A stretch of DNA of 64,000 nucleotides from Platerodrilus igneus (Eukaryota; Arthropoda; Insecta; Coleoptera; Lycidae), in the NCBI GenBank assembly GCA_036346225.1, contig JARFIW010001082.1, forward strand, positions 992,001 to 1,056,000, written 5' to 3'. Below are positions 44,151-57,282 of this stretch, piece by piece. Below the pieces are notes generated by a model. That model saw only the letters and a program-made list of their open reading frames with translations. It did no database searches and was not told the DNA's origin. A program made the position numbers and the translations under genes. Every line of letters begins with the position of its first letter. Position 1 is the first letter of the stretch.

Positions 44151-44168
44151 TGCTAAAGTAAACCTTAC

Positions 44169-44462
44169 ATGTAATTTTCTAATACTCCACCCGAATCTAC
44201 TACATTGGCCAGGAGACGAGTTTTTTTTTACCTTAAAAATTTGGAATTTTTGCCGAACCCTTGCTGTTCCAAGCAAGGAGGGATCTTTAACGTGCGTGAC
44301 AACACTCACACACGGGACCTCCATTTTACCTCTCGTCAGAACGAAGGTGTATTTTTGTGAAAAATGCTCGCCTAACATTTTTCAAGCGGACCGTGTCGGG
44401 ATTCGAACCCGGGACGTTGAACGTAGTAGTCACACACATACTACTACGCCACGCAGCCGCCC
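44169..44462 (-). repeat. tRNA-derived SINE, copy 4
   Basis: Nearly full length and in the same orientation as copy 3, only about 20 bases away. B box GGTTCGAATCC intact. The tail is ATTAGAAAATTAC. Confidence 0.8.
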
Positions 44463-47337
44463 GATGAAGTAGACCGCTAAAAATCCTATTTCGGTAAAAC
44501 ACTGAACACCTTCATTGTACTAAAAGAAATGGTTGCCAACTAACTCAGTGCGACGGGTGGTATAAGTGTTTGAAGACTGGTCCAGAATATTGTCGGGTAT
44601 GCAATATATCTTGATGGGAAAATACCTTGGACGCCACCTAATCTCGTAGGATTACTAGGGAAAAGTCCTAGAAAAAATTAACAAGAGGGTGCCAAAATCA
44701 AAGATCAGGAGAGTGATTCTGGTTTAAAAATGTAACTGAAAATTCATTAAGGACAATCTTACTATAAACTTAAAACAAACAAGAACCCTAAAAACACCTA
44801 TTTAAGACTGCTAATTAAGGTTCCTAAAAGCAAATGTCAAATGACCTGGAATACTCAATCACGCTTCTAGGTTATTACAAAGCAATTTAATACAGAAAAA
44901 CTGTAACTATACCGTTACAATAATAGAGAAAAAGAAACCAAATTTGAGCATGTTTTTACACTATTATACACAACTTGTTTCTAGCTACTTAACATGCTTA
45001 CGTTTTCATTATAAATACATGATACAGCCTTAAGCAAGAATTAAAATCAATTATACTTCAAATTTACCTAACTAAAAGCCTAATCTAAACACACAGACGT
45101 ACTATAGGTACGTTCCGTCAGTTTATGCATTAAATTTCGATTATTTAGTTTCAATCCTTCTCTCTGGTACTTTCAGATGGGTGGTTTATATTGTTCTATT
45201 GGACACCATAAGATGCTGTTATCGACTTCGTCCTCCACATGGTTATCTCCAACGAAAGGTTGCCAGTGTGGGTACTAATTTGCCCTTAAAATTAAAACTG
45301 GCCTACTTCGCAGGGTTTTTTTTCGCTCATAATTATATTACTGCTCAACCTTGTTCAGTAACCTCTAGTCAAAGATAATTGACCTACCAAAACGCAATGT
45401 TGATGATTTGGATTTTATATACGAAGTGCTCTATGGAAAATGGATCTACCCTTCCTAAAATCATTCGAGACATCCTCGGCAAACTTCGGACGGATGAATT
45501 AAGCGTATAAAATGACTATACCTTGTGTCAGTTTTTTTATCTAATCTATGTGTTTGCTTAAATTTACGAATCGTAGACCTAGAATCAAAAAAAGGGATTT
45601 CCCATTTATTTTAGTTAGCAGAAAACTGCATATGATATGTCTTTGCGCTCAGACGATACAATAATCTGACACCAACGTGATACTTTATTAATCAAAACAA
45701 CTGAACCACGACTGTACTAATTATAATGATGAAATTATCTCTAGTCTTTAAAAACTAGCCTATGAATTTGACAACTTTTGAATATGGATCGTATATGATA
45801 CAAAATAATTCTACCTTGCTCAAGAATTCATGTAATCTAAGAATTATATTTCTTACAGGAAATACACTAATCCAATTGGTGGGATTTACCAATACAGAAA
45901 CTTTAAAAATAAAATATGGTCATACGTATTTCTAAGCAACGTCACAAAATGGCTATTTCTCTACTCAAGTTGATTCTGCCGAATTACTGGTATATTTAAG
46001 TTCGACAACTATTTAATTATATGATTATATTTCAAGATTACTTGATTTGTATAGTATTACAGGCGAAGAAACATTTGCAAGATTATTTGCTTTAAACTTA
46101 TACTATCCTAATTTTTTACGTCAAACGAATATAACTGAAATAAAAGAACTGTAAAGAATTTTAAGTAAAATATTCCAGCTGCACTTGATGTGGCGTTGAA
46201 GAACCGTATAAATTTTAATTTTCGAACAAGGATTGGGGTCGGAAGCTTTAGTCGTTGACTAAAAGTTTACAAACTGCGACCAAAATAAAGCAGCTTTTTA
46301 ATTAAATGGGATTTTAAAAGTAACTGTTAGGGTAAATGTGAAAAGCTCGTTTTTAAATCCTATTCACTGTTACGCCTTTTACATTTCAATAATATACTTT
46401 TCTAATGGCATATAAAACATGTATTTAATAAAATCAAAACCATGTTGCTGTAATCGATATTGGAGCCCGAGTCTCGGATCCGTAAGGATGCACAACTAAT
46501 TACATCTACAAATTGGCAATCCGGATTTCAAATTTTACTTAAATGTTCTTCTTGTTCCACGCCAGGAACAAAACTTTTTTAAACTCACTACATAAGTTAT
46601 TTGTAAACATTCTTTTAATATGCTGGAATTTGGACTTCCTTATTTTATTAAATTAAGACTATATACGTGAAGAAACCAGGCAATACTGATAAACACTAAA
46701 TTGAGTGCATTATAGTTAAGTTGATGCTTGATATCAGATAAAAGGCTGTAAATCGTACCTTGAAGCAAATGTACATTATGATCACGTTTAAGGTATGATA
46801 AAATTCAGTTTTGAAAACTTAACAGAGAGATTTTGTTCACAGAAGTAAAACTTAAAGAAACTGCAAGAACATTTTCGAGAACCATATTGTAACCGAACTT
46901 AGTAGCATAGGGAAACCAACAAATATGGACGAGAAGCGCTTAGCTATTAGGAGGATATCTATGCAACTGGAAAAACTACCATAGGCAGAAGCAAGCGGAT
47001 TTGTTGAAAGAGTTGAATAAAGAGGGCGAATGAGCGATGAGATGAAAACAATTATGGTGTAGAAAAATCGAAAATATAAAGCAGTAAAGGAAAAATGTAT
47101 TAGTGGAGTGTCTTTGAAAGTAGAAAGACTATTCGTAAGGTAGCTAAAGCATATAAAAAAGCATTTGAATATCTTGGTACAAGAGAAACATGTACTAAAA
47201 ATTTTTTTTTGGATCGAAAACTTTTATACTACAGTAACGTAAAGCTATATGTGAAATAATATACTAAGAAAATATGTAGAGGAATCACGTTAAAGTGACG
47301 AACAAGATAAAAACCGTAATACGTTGGTGTTCATATA
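44463..47337. other. Gap without recognised genes
   Basis: AT-rich. Near 44515-44605 a plus frame reads CDGWYKCLKTGPEYCRVC, which could be the end of a PHD-like finger from another LINE ORF1, but too little remains. Nothing else stands out. Confidence 0.35.
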
Positions 47338-47925
47338 AAGATGGCATCGATTTTAAAATCTAAATTCAAAATATCATTCAAAAATCTTAAAAACTGTAAG
47401 GAAAAGAAAACACACCTGCGAAATTCTAAAGAGTTTCAGGGAAGTAGCACAAAATTGTTTCTGCAGCACATACAGGATTTCTCTAAAAGTTCTGTACAAA
47501 ATGCTATCACAAATTTCTGAGATTAAAATATAAGGATCTAGCCCAATTTACTTTGGTCCAAAAGTTGATAGTTTCCAAGATACAGAGTGTCAGTTACTAT
47601 TTTTTGTAAGCTATTTTTTAAATAGGTATCTTAATAATAGCAGGATATGCATGAAATTTTGTATCTAAGGGTTTTTTAATATGAGAAAATCAGATTTGAT
47701 AATGGTTTTGATGTACCTAACGGAGAGCGCCACCAGCAGCCCTTTGCCTGCATTTAAAGTCCCATAACATTTTTGGGTCTCGGTATAACAAATTTCTGGT
47801 TCAAAATTCTTATTCCTTGACATTATTTCTTTAAAAAAGGATATACTTTATAGATGTCGCTTCGAGCAGTCGTTTCTGAGATAATCAAATTTTAATGTTT
47901 TATTGCATACTAACATTTATCATAG
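47338..47925 (+). repeat. Left inverted repeat of the Tc/mariner-like element
   Basis: Pairs with 50919-51505. Shared words include GATTTTAAAATCTAAATTCA, GTACAAAATGCTATCACAAA and TTTTATTGCATACTAACAT. Confidence 0.75.
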
Positions 47926-48120
47926 CCCCTCTTCACACTTAATCCAGGCTTAGGACTGGTCCAAAAAGCTTGTAGCGTGTTTAAATGTCAACAGGCCAAC
48001 AACCACAACAATGAGCTAATAATCATAAGAATGTAAGAATGAACTGGCAAAAAGCAAGAGGAATAACATACAAAGTCAATAACAAACCAAACAGCAAACT
48101 TGTATTAAATTATAAATTGT

Positions 48121-49060
48121 TTAATAAAACTCTAAGTAAATGTTCAAAATGACCCCGTTTACATGTACGCAAAGATTAATTCTTAGAAGAAAATTGGACG
48201 GTATCCTTTGCATAATCTCTGCATATAACCGTAAAATATCTACTAAATTTTGTATTTGTGCCCACAATTCTTCTTCGGTGTTTACAGGTCTAGAATATAC
48301 CATCTCTTTAAGTGTTCCCCATAAAAGTAGTTTATTGGCGTCAAATCCGGTGAGCGAGGTTGATCAATTTGCAGGAGCATTATTTCCTCTGTGAATTCAT
48401 CGATTCTGAAAATTCTCATTTAAGTGATTCCTGACGTTTAGCGTGAAGTATAGTAGTGCATCACATGCATGAACTACATAATTTCTCTCATAGCCAGTGG
48501 GAGGTCATCAAATAAATTTGGCAAATTAGCTAAATGTTCTAGGTAATTTATGCCATTTAAACGAAGTGATAAGAGACAGGACCAATAATAAAACTGTCAA
48601 TAATTCCTGCCCACACGATAATTTTAAATTCACGTTGGTGGGAACTACCTTCACTGTATGCGGGTTTTCGTCAGCATAAGTGTGTCCATTATGTAAACAC
48701 TCACGCTTAAGTAAAGTTTTTCTATGTAAAATTTGAACCATTCTCTCTGTTCATTAATAAAATGACAGAAGCCTAGTCTTACTTCTCGGTCGATAGGTAT
48801 AAGCTCTTTTACTCATTGGAAGTGAAATTAACGCAACAACTGTTCTCTTAAAACCCTATTAACCGTATCTTTAGAAACTCCAATTTCAAAACCTAGCTGT
48901 CTGGTGCTCAGACTCGAGTCTTCTTCAACTCATTTTAAAATTTCTTTCTCAACCACCGGTATTCTAATAGTACAGCAATTCTGTCCATAATCAATAGTTA
49001 CAAGAAGCAAAATTACCGGTTGTTCGAAAACACTTTTCAACAGCGGCAAATGTTTGGTGG
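48121..49060 (-). pseudogene. Tc/mariner-superfamily transposase relic
   Basis: Minus strand, several shifts. The N-terminal HTH near 48950-48840 reads VEEDSSLSTRQLGFEIGVSK and DTVNRVLREQLLR. The middle near 48740-48600 has the YADENPH block. The C-terminal part reads DQPRSPDLTP near 48360, then MVYSRPVNTEEELWAQIQN and a terminal CVHVNG block. The order fits DD34E/D-type Tc/mariner transposases with a C-terminal PRSPDL.P box. The catalytic residues cannot be judged because of frameshifts. Confidence 0.65.
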
Positions 49061-49253
49061 TTTGGTTGTCTATTTGAAGATAGTCTCACCGACAGTCGAC
49101 AATTTCCTTTGCAATAACCCTAATCTAATATGATATCGGTCATTTCTGCGTTAGTGTAGGGTACGGTCATAGCAAAAAATTCAAGAATAAAATGGTGACT
49201 TAAAATTACTATAAAAATGTGTTAACTGAATTGTTTTATAATGACAATACTTA

Positions 49254-50900
49254 CACTGAGAAAAGGATTTTGTTGCTTCAACTGAAAATTAGTTGATTTA
49301 ATTAGAATTTTGGTTTGTATATAAACAATGATCTATATGCATTAAATAGAACATAATAAAATGTTGGAAAACCGATTTTGAAGCAAACAAACCTAAATTT
49401 GCACCACAATAATTATAGCATTTATTCAAATCGCAATTAATGTAACTTGAATGTTAGGTATCGTTACTTCAATTGCTTGTAGGTTTGATTTGAATTATTT
49501 AATACTTTTATCAAATAAACTGTTATGTTAAATCAACACGTTGAATATCCCACTTACATATAAAAATCATTGAAGCAAATACTTGAAAGGGTTTGCAGCA
49601 TTAAAACAAACTATTCCAATTTTTCAACTAACCAAAAAGCGTCATTGGTTTAACTAACCCATATTTTGAGCAGATAATAATTATTAAACTAAGTGGCTAA
49701 TAAGGGTTCAAGTAATAACATTTTTGGTTTAATCAAACTTTTATTGCGTTCAATTGAAACATTTAGCTGTCAAATCAATCATTTCGTTGTGTTGTACATT
49801 GTTTAGAAATAGAATTAGTTTAAACATCCAAGGTAGTTTGATTCAATATCCAGCTTGATCGATTCCGGCTTAATGAAGTTATTTTAATCAATTTTTTTAA
49901 TACAACTTGGCGATCAACAAATGAGTTTGTTCATCCCTAACAGATTTTAAAAAAATATTGATTTAAAATAACTTAATTCAGTCACATTATCAAGTTGGAT
50001 ATTGAATCAAATCACCTTGAATGTTACATTAACTCTAGCTCATCGTGCATAATTTTCAGTTTAGCTTCCACTTCAATTTTATAAAACTGACACTGATTAT
50101 TGAAAGTTTGTTTATTCCTTGAGGTTGCCATTGATCTTTGAAGTTATACGTTCGCTTATATAGTTGATGCTAAAAACAACGGCATTTAGTTATGGGCAAT
50201 AAGACTAATTTATAGAAATGTATTTACGTGTTTTTAGACGAAAAGATTTTGTTTAAACATAGTACAGCATACTAAATTTATCTTCCATGTATTTTTACAG
50301 TTAGTTGAAATACTTTTATGAAAACTAACACACTAAACAATGCTAAGTAACGCTTGACGCCATGTTGACGTGTCGCAGTCGAAGGTTACCAGTATATTAA
50401 AGATATAATGTGCGCGCTGTACATCCAATACGTAGCATCGGAGACGTACAATATCGTTGCGTTCAACAAATAACGTCGACGTTTGATTTGGCAATCGTAG
50501 TTTATTTAAATCAACAAGCTAGAGACGTTTGTTTTAATGTTAAATTTGTTACAAAACGTGTTCATTTGACACTTTTTCCAGCATTCATTTAACTTAAATG
50601 GATTTTTTTCAACATTAATGTAGTATTGGACTGAAATATGAAATTTGTTGACAATATTAGTTTGTATTAAATACGACTGTTGTTCAATGAAATTCGCTTT
50701 TGCGTTCTTTTATTAACCAACAGTTATTATGCATTCAAACAAACAAATTTAAGTCAACTAATTTTTGATGTTAGTGTAACCATCTGCAAGCGGTTCAGTG
50801 AATATAGTTTCGTTTAGAACGACTAAAAAATACTTGATCAAATGCTTTACTCTTCAAAACAACAGAATTGGTTGTATCAACCAAATCACTTTTCTCAGTG
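49254..50900. mobile_element. Nested TA-flanked element with CACTGAGAAAAG termini
   Basis: The ends are CACTGAGAAAAGGATTTTGT and the complement of CACTGAGAAAAGTGATTTGG, giving imperfect TIRs of about 30 bp. TA flanks both sides (49252-49253, 50901-50902), as for Tc/mariner-type MITEs. No coding region is recognised in its 1647 bp. It is rich in TTAAATCAACC-like words. Confidence 0.65.
49828..50023. repeat. Inverted repeat inside the nested element, about 75-bp arms
   Basis: TTTGATTCAATATCCAGCTT (about 49842) pairs with AAGTTGGATATTGAATCAAA (about 49994); further in, TGAAGTTATTTTAATCAATT pairs with ATTGATTTAAAATAACTTAA. The loop is about 45 bases. It may be a smaller foldback element nested at third level. 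Confidence 0.65.
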
Positions 50901-50918
50901 TAGCATAGTTTAGACGTT

Positions 50919-51505
50919 GCTATGATACATGTTAGTATGCAATAAAACATTTAAATTCGATTATCTCAGAAACGATTGCTCGAAGCAACATCTAATGTGA
51001 AAACCTTTTTTAGGAGAAAGAATGTCGGGGAATAAGATTTTGAACTAGAAGTTTGATATACCGAGGCCCAAAAAGGTTACGGGGCTTTAACTGTTGGCAA
51101 ACGGTTGCTGAAGGTACCCTCCACGATATACATCAAGCATATTGTCAAATCTGAATTTCTCATCTTAAAAAACCATTAGGTACCAAATTTCATGCACATT
51201 CTACTATTATTAAGATACCTATTTAAAAAATAGCTTAAAAATAATAAATTTGACACCCTGTTCTTGGTAACTATCAACTTTTTGACAAAAGTAAATTGGG
51301 CTAGATCCTCATATTTTAGTTTCAGGAATTTGTGATAGCATTTTGTACAGAACTTTTAGAGAAACTCTGTATATGCAGTAGAAACAATTTTGTGCTACTT
51401 CCCTGAAACTTTTGTAATTTCGCAGGTGCGTTTTCATTTCCTTGCAGTTTTTAAGATTTTTGAATGATATTTTGAATTTAGATTTTAAAATCGATGCTAT
51501 CTTTG
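50919..51505 (-). repeat. Right inverted repeat of the Tc/mariner-like element
   Basis: See 47338-47925. Confidence 0.75.
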
Positions 51506-53095
51506 TTACTCGTATTAGTGTTAAATAACCAAACGTCTTAGAAGAATAATTTGGTATTTCCTAAACAAAACTAGTTAATTACTTTTAGAGAAAGTACCTG
51601 TCACCATTTTGTTATGTGTAATTCTAACAGGTAACACGCTCATTTTAGTTTATAATTTATGATTTGTAATTTTATTATAATTTTAGGTTTAACTGAAACG
51701 CCTTACTTAAGTATTGCGTGACTTTTTATTAAGAATGTTGTAATTCGGTTTTGGTGATCCTAAGCCAATAAAATTTGACTTTTTACCGCCAATGAGGCAG
51801 TTGAATAGCTTCCTCAACAGTGAAGTGAACCCTTTATAGGGTACCGTTGAATGAGAAGCTACCGAGCTTCAATTCTGCGAAGGAAGACGCACCTTATTCC
51901 TTTTCCACACTTTATCTTTTTCGTGTCTCTCCTATTGGAGGTGTGTAGCAGAATCTGACGATGAACTAATCACCAATCTAAGAGTATCTTAAAGAGGGGT
52001 AATTTTCTTATGTTTCATTACGGTATTATATGTATCTCAGTATGATGGTTAGTAGCATATGATGTTAGTATTCATTTTATCTTTACCTGGCCTAATTTGT
52101 ATCCGTTTAGAAACCGTTATACTGTAATTATAAAATGATAGCAATTTATATCACGCAGAGATCATGAATGAAATAGCGTAGTTTGAAAGAACTGTATTGT
52201 TGTTTATTGTTTTTTAACATATTATTCGCATGGTCATGTTTCTGCTTATTGTTCAACTTTTTAAATTTTCGTACCAGAAACAACTGTACTTGGTTAAGAA
52301 TGGTAGAGAAATTTTGAACCTATCTATGCAGTCATTAATAAAAGTTGTTCCGCGTTTGTACAGTACTATACAAAATACTAATGAAATTGACGATTAGCGA
52401 CTGAGCATCATTATGACAGCACTTGGATCACTACTGATCGTACAGGCACCCGACTAATTGAACGGGATTATTGGCTGTAACAAATACTAATTGCAAAGAA
52501 AGTTGCTTTTGGACGAGCTCTACAAAGCTACGCGGTGTCTGTTAACGATAATTCTGTTACTTTGCCAAATTAACACATTATAGCTTGAAAAGGCGAGTAA
52601 ATCCTCTTATACAGAAGTACCTTCTTTGCAACCACTAATTTGCAACAGGTATTAATCCAGTCTAATTGGGCATGTGGAGTCAGCTCATTCAGAAGTCACA
52701 CTCTGATGATTTACGAAAATGAAAAAGAAAATCGACGTACTTATTACTTAGTTTATTGCGATTCAAACCCCGAACACGTATTACACAAAGGAACAATTTT
52801 TAACACAGCTGCTGTTGGGTTCGATTTTTAAGCTATTTGAGAGTTAAGTGAGCATGCTGATTTTATAACAGTAGTTAGTTTTCTTCTATCACGTAAAGTC
52901 TTTTCTGTGTACCTTATGTGAATATAACCACTGTTTGCAGAATCGAGCTTGGATTATAGCAAGCGCTATTGTTTTCCTGTTGACTGACATGAATATTATC
53001 CGACTGGAGCCGGATGTATGACGCCGTAGATCAGTGACCGGTGCATACTGTACTAGACTAGTTCAGTTACGACTAAGATAGTGTAGTGAGACGTT
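51506..53095. other. Gap without recognised genes
   Basis: No coding region or repeat recognised. The frame 52640-52831 has no motif. Confidence 0.35.
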
Positions 53096-54600
53096 GTGTG
53101 TCGCTCAGATATAGTGAAGCACACTCCAATGTTCTTGTTTGTATACAAGGTTAGTGGTGTTTACACTTTATTTGTGTATGACAGTTTTACCATTCCCAGT
53201 CAAAAGACACGCATCAGTACATTTATCTGGCAAGCTAATTTAGCCTATTTTAAAGTGAAAATTGGTGACCAAAATAAATTATGGGCCCCTCACAAAGTGT
53301 GTAAGCAGTGTCGGGAACGGATGTGGACGAAGGGGACAAGTGATAAATTTTCATTTGGTGATCTTATGATTTGGCGAAAACCCAGAGATCATTCAAATGA
53401 GCGTTACCTTTGTATAGTGAAAACGTCAGGATATAATAAGAAAAACAAATGTAAAATAGAGTATCTAGTTTACCATCAGCTATACGCCCAGTGCTTCATT
53501 CAGCTGAAATTTGAGTGCCAGTTTTCGTAGGATTACCTTCTTTGAAGTACAGGAATACGATCCTGATGAGAATCGAAGTAACTCCAATGACGAAATTTTT
53601 GAAATTCAAGATGATTCCGTCCGTAAGGGATTTCAGTATTTCGTTATGATGCTGTATTTATATTGCCATAACGTATATGGTTTAACAAAACAGTTGGGAG
53701 CTTCAGCCTATAACGCAACTGAATGGCGACTGTTTACCGATAGCTCATCCACAAAGGAAATTTATTTGGTTCAGTTCTAATAGGCCATTCAGTTTGTTTG
53801 CCTAAAGAATATAAGACATAAAAGTAGTCAATGATTTGTTAAAATATCATGTACACCAATGGATTGTCTGTGTTCACCTTAATAACGTCTGCTTCCTCCT
53901 TGGCCAGCAACGCAGATATATCAAGTATCCCTGTTTTTGTGTATGTGAGACACCAGAACTTGTAAGAAGCATTGTGTACAGTCGAATTGGCCGTCAAGGT
54001 TTGACCTAAAACCTGATGATTCAAACATTCTACATCATCCAGTAATCTACAAAAGGGACATTACATTTCCACATCTGCATATAAAACTGGGTCTCAAAGC
54101 AATTTTTTTCAGTTTTGTTAATTGGAAGCGACTGTTTCAAGTATCTCATTTCGCCATTTCCTGTCTTGTAGGTTTGATGGATCACATGGTACATGTATTC
54201 GAAAACCCGTTAAAGATTAACATTTCACCGGAACAATGACAAAACTTCAAAAGAATGCTTAGTTGGCATTCAAAAACATTGTCAAAAACTTTCTAGGAAA
54301 CAAAAATCACAGAATTACACCGAAATTGTCCAGTAACTTGGTTGCAAAATGGGCATCCAAGTGTATAATTTACATAGTGATCTCGCTAACTTCCCGAAAA
54401 ATATTTGCACAGTTAATGATGAGGAGAGTAAGCGATTTCACAAAGATTTTAAGGTAATGGAGGCACAGTATCAAAGCAGATGAGATGTAGATATGATGGC
54501 CGACTGTTGTTGGAGCATCAAGCGACAATGCTCGCAGATTAAACATTTTAGAAAAAGCTATAAGCAAAAATTTTTGCCTAAATATGCACGCTTACTGTTT
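53096..54600 (+). pseudogene. Copy of a multicopy arthropod gene family of unknown function
   Basis: Frames in order: KVKIGDQNKLWAPHKVCKQC with RMWTKGTSDKFSFG and MIWRKPRDH (53270-53400), a Cys pair in YLCIVKTSGYNKKNKCKIEY, then LYCHNVYGLTKQLGA and ATEWRLFTDSSSTKE (53660-53760), a decayed stretch, and at 54400-54540 an F-H-K-D phrase followed by MMADCCWSIKRD in shifted frames. I know this succession from a highly repeated arthropod family annotated only as uncharacterised; it has a zinc-binding N-terminus and probably moves as part of a mobile element. Several stops and shifts; not functional. Confidence 0.5.
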
Positions 54601-57274
54601 GGTAAAGAAAATTACAATTTGCATGAATTAAATTACTGTAACTATATGTAACCCTTATATGAATAAAACTATTCTTTGTGAACAGCATATTTGGTAAGTT
54701 TTCTCTTTATTTTCCTATGTATGCACATTTTGTACGGCGTTTGAGACAAAGAAAGCGTATCTTGTATATTAAAAAGTTGACATAATAGACAAAAAGAGCT
54801 TTTATTTTTTAATCCATAAGCCAAAAGTTAGTCAAAAACAAGTCACAGATCTAAGACAACGAAATGGCTTTTACCATGTGTTGTTAATCCTGACTCATGT
54901 CGTAAAACCATCTAACAATATTATAATTGTGCAATCACATTTGAATTTTTCAGACTAATCTAAATGCATATAAAATTCTAAAACTGCCAATTCAAGATAT
55001 TTACTCTTTGTAGTGTTTGATTGAGTAATCTAGAGATTTAATTTTGTAAACTTGGGGTGATTTAAAACACGCTAACTTACATTTTCTATATTATGTTTCA
55101 TATACCCCTCAAACTTGAACATGGTTAGTTACGTAAAAACTAGGGATGCTAAATTAAGGATTTCAATTTATGTTATTATGCGAGAGTTGTCGGCGATCGT
55201 ATAGTCAGGATATTTATATCTATGGTATTCTACCGAGGAAAAATTGAGTAGAGGTGTTTGATAAATTTGCTAATTGTACAACTTTCAATGAAATAGGTCA
55301 TCTTACAAATACTAATATGCCACTCCCAACCGTAGTAATACTATCAGGACAAAGCTAGAATTTTCCTTTACTGGAAATTGATAGATTACCTCAACAGAAG
55401 ATTATTTTCTTTGTACAGTTCCTTCAGAAACTCTAAGAAGGCCTTTGAAAGATATTCAGCTGCTATTATTGTCTACTTATAATCCCACTTTCAAACTATA
55501 TGAATTAACAAGTAAAGGGATAAAGACAAGTGGTCCATTACAACAAGAATTATCTTAAAAGGAGAAGCCTGATTGCATTGGAATTCTGGCTTCTGGCTCT
55601 AAGTAAAATAAGCACTAAATTAATTTTCCAATGAGTTCTACAATCTACAACTTTGCTTAACACTTCGTTTGCTAAGCTAAAACGTGAGGGGAATTTTACC
55701 CATTTAATGAATTGCGAGCAATTCAATTAAAGTGACGCAGCAGATATGCTGTATTGTGTGTTTCCCCTGATTATAAATATCATCAAAGTTGTCTGTTGTT
55801 AAGAATAACCTAGTTTTCACCGAAGCTACTGTTGATTATTTTAATAGATTAGATTGATTGAAACATACACGAAATACTTAGAAACGCCTCTATACTTCCC
55901 GTACTTTATTTTGATGCGTGCAATAGTTTCTAATTGTGAAACATCTTAGAAGTTTGCTTTTATAGCATATAATACTGTAAAAGGATCTGATGAAACGTGT
56001 GACCGCAGAGAACAATCGACACGCAACTAAGCTTTCTGTACTACGTATTTTATAGAAAATTGAAAAATATTTAGTTTTATTCCTGGGTAAATGGAACGCT
56101 AAAATTTACGTGATATTTCAGATAGACTATTTAGGACAGAACTGGTCAACAGTTCTGCCACCGGGACAGATTAGATAGAAAACTCAATTCACGGGCCGAA
56201 CGAAATATTAAAATTAAGAAATGATAAACATAAAAACGATTCGTTCAAGTAACAAAATTATATTAGTACAGCAAATCAACAAAACAACTAATGTACGTTT
56301 TTAGGTTCTCTGCATAGCTTTTTATTTTTTTAGTATCTGGCCCATAGTAAAAAGTAACTATTCTTAACACAGCTTCCAAATATAAACCACTCATTCCTGA
56401 TCTTGCTGTACTTCTATTTAGATTCATTAAAGAAGATGGTTGTTCACAAATATAAGTTCAGCTACGATTACTATATATTTCTTTAATTACCTTATTTTTC
56501 TTTATTCAGTTGTTTGTCAAAATTGCACAAATTTTCTTGCTTCTCTTGATATTTCTCATTAATAATTCATCATATTGTAAATTGGTTGTTTCTAATCGTA
56601 TATCAACAGGAACACCGTCCAGCTTTTAGCCGAATGGAATTGACCATGGAGAAGGTTTCTTTCTATATAAATCTTACAGTTGGTGTAGAAACCCCACAAG
56701 TACAATAGTTCATCACTATGTTACCATATGTCAAAAGCTTTCTTTATTTCATCGACACCACAAGTCCAGAAGATGTGAGGGGTGGGGGTTGTCTTAAACA
56801 GACCAACTGTTGAATAATATAAAGAACCAGCTGCTCATAATATGTGAACATAAACTCATCCAACTATTATATCAGCCTCTATTAATAGTATAGAGGAAGG
56901 AATGAAACGCATTAAGCGAAAGAAAGAGTTAAGACAAGTTGATTGTAAATGTGAGATAATTAAGCAAACCAGAGTTAAGAATTTAGAATGTTGTAACTGG
57001 AAAGGAAATATTTTTCAGGACAAAGAAGACAACAATGTATGAAGGTACGCGAAAATAACCTAAAGTGTACGTACTTAATGGTTTGCTTATATAGCTCTTG
57101 TTAGATCATTTCATTTGACATTAATTTAGCTTTTAATTTAAGCTGCCTTAAAAACTACGTGTTTAAGAGGTAATATTAGTAAAACACAAACCATTTAGTT
57201 TGTGGTTAGGCTTAGCCTATCATTTCTGCAAGAGTGACGCTTAGCGTTTAACAAAAAATTTCTTATGTTGTATG
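54601..57274. other. Gap without recognised genes
   Basis: AT-rich, no coding signal or repeat family seen. Confidence 0.35.
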
Positions 57275-57282
57275 TGTATAGA

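Larger units (their letters stand above)
47338..51505. mobile_element. Tc/mariner-like element with long inverted repeats, carrying a nested element
   Basis: 47338-47925 and about 50919-51505 match in reverse complement (outer ends AAAGATGGCATCGATTTTAA), with visible divergence. Between them lie a decayed transposase (48121-49060, minus) and a younger TA-flanked element (49254-50900). Target duplication at the outer ends not resolved. Confidence 0.65.

Noticed and set aside
44044..44472. 142-codon plus frame and 121-codon minus frame
   Set aside because: Both lie entirely across SINE copies 3 and 4.
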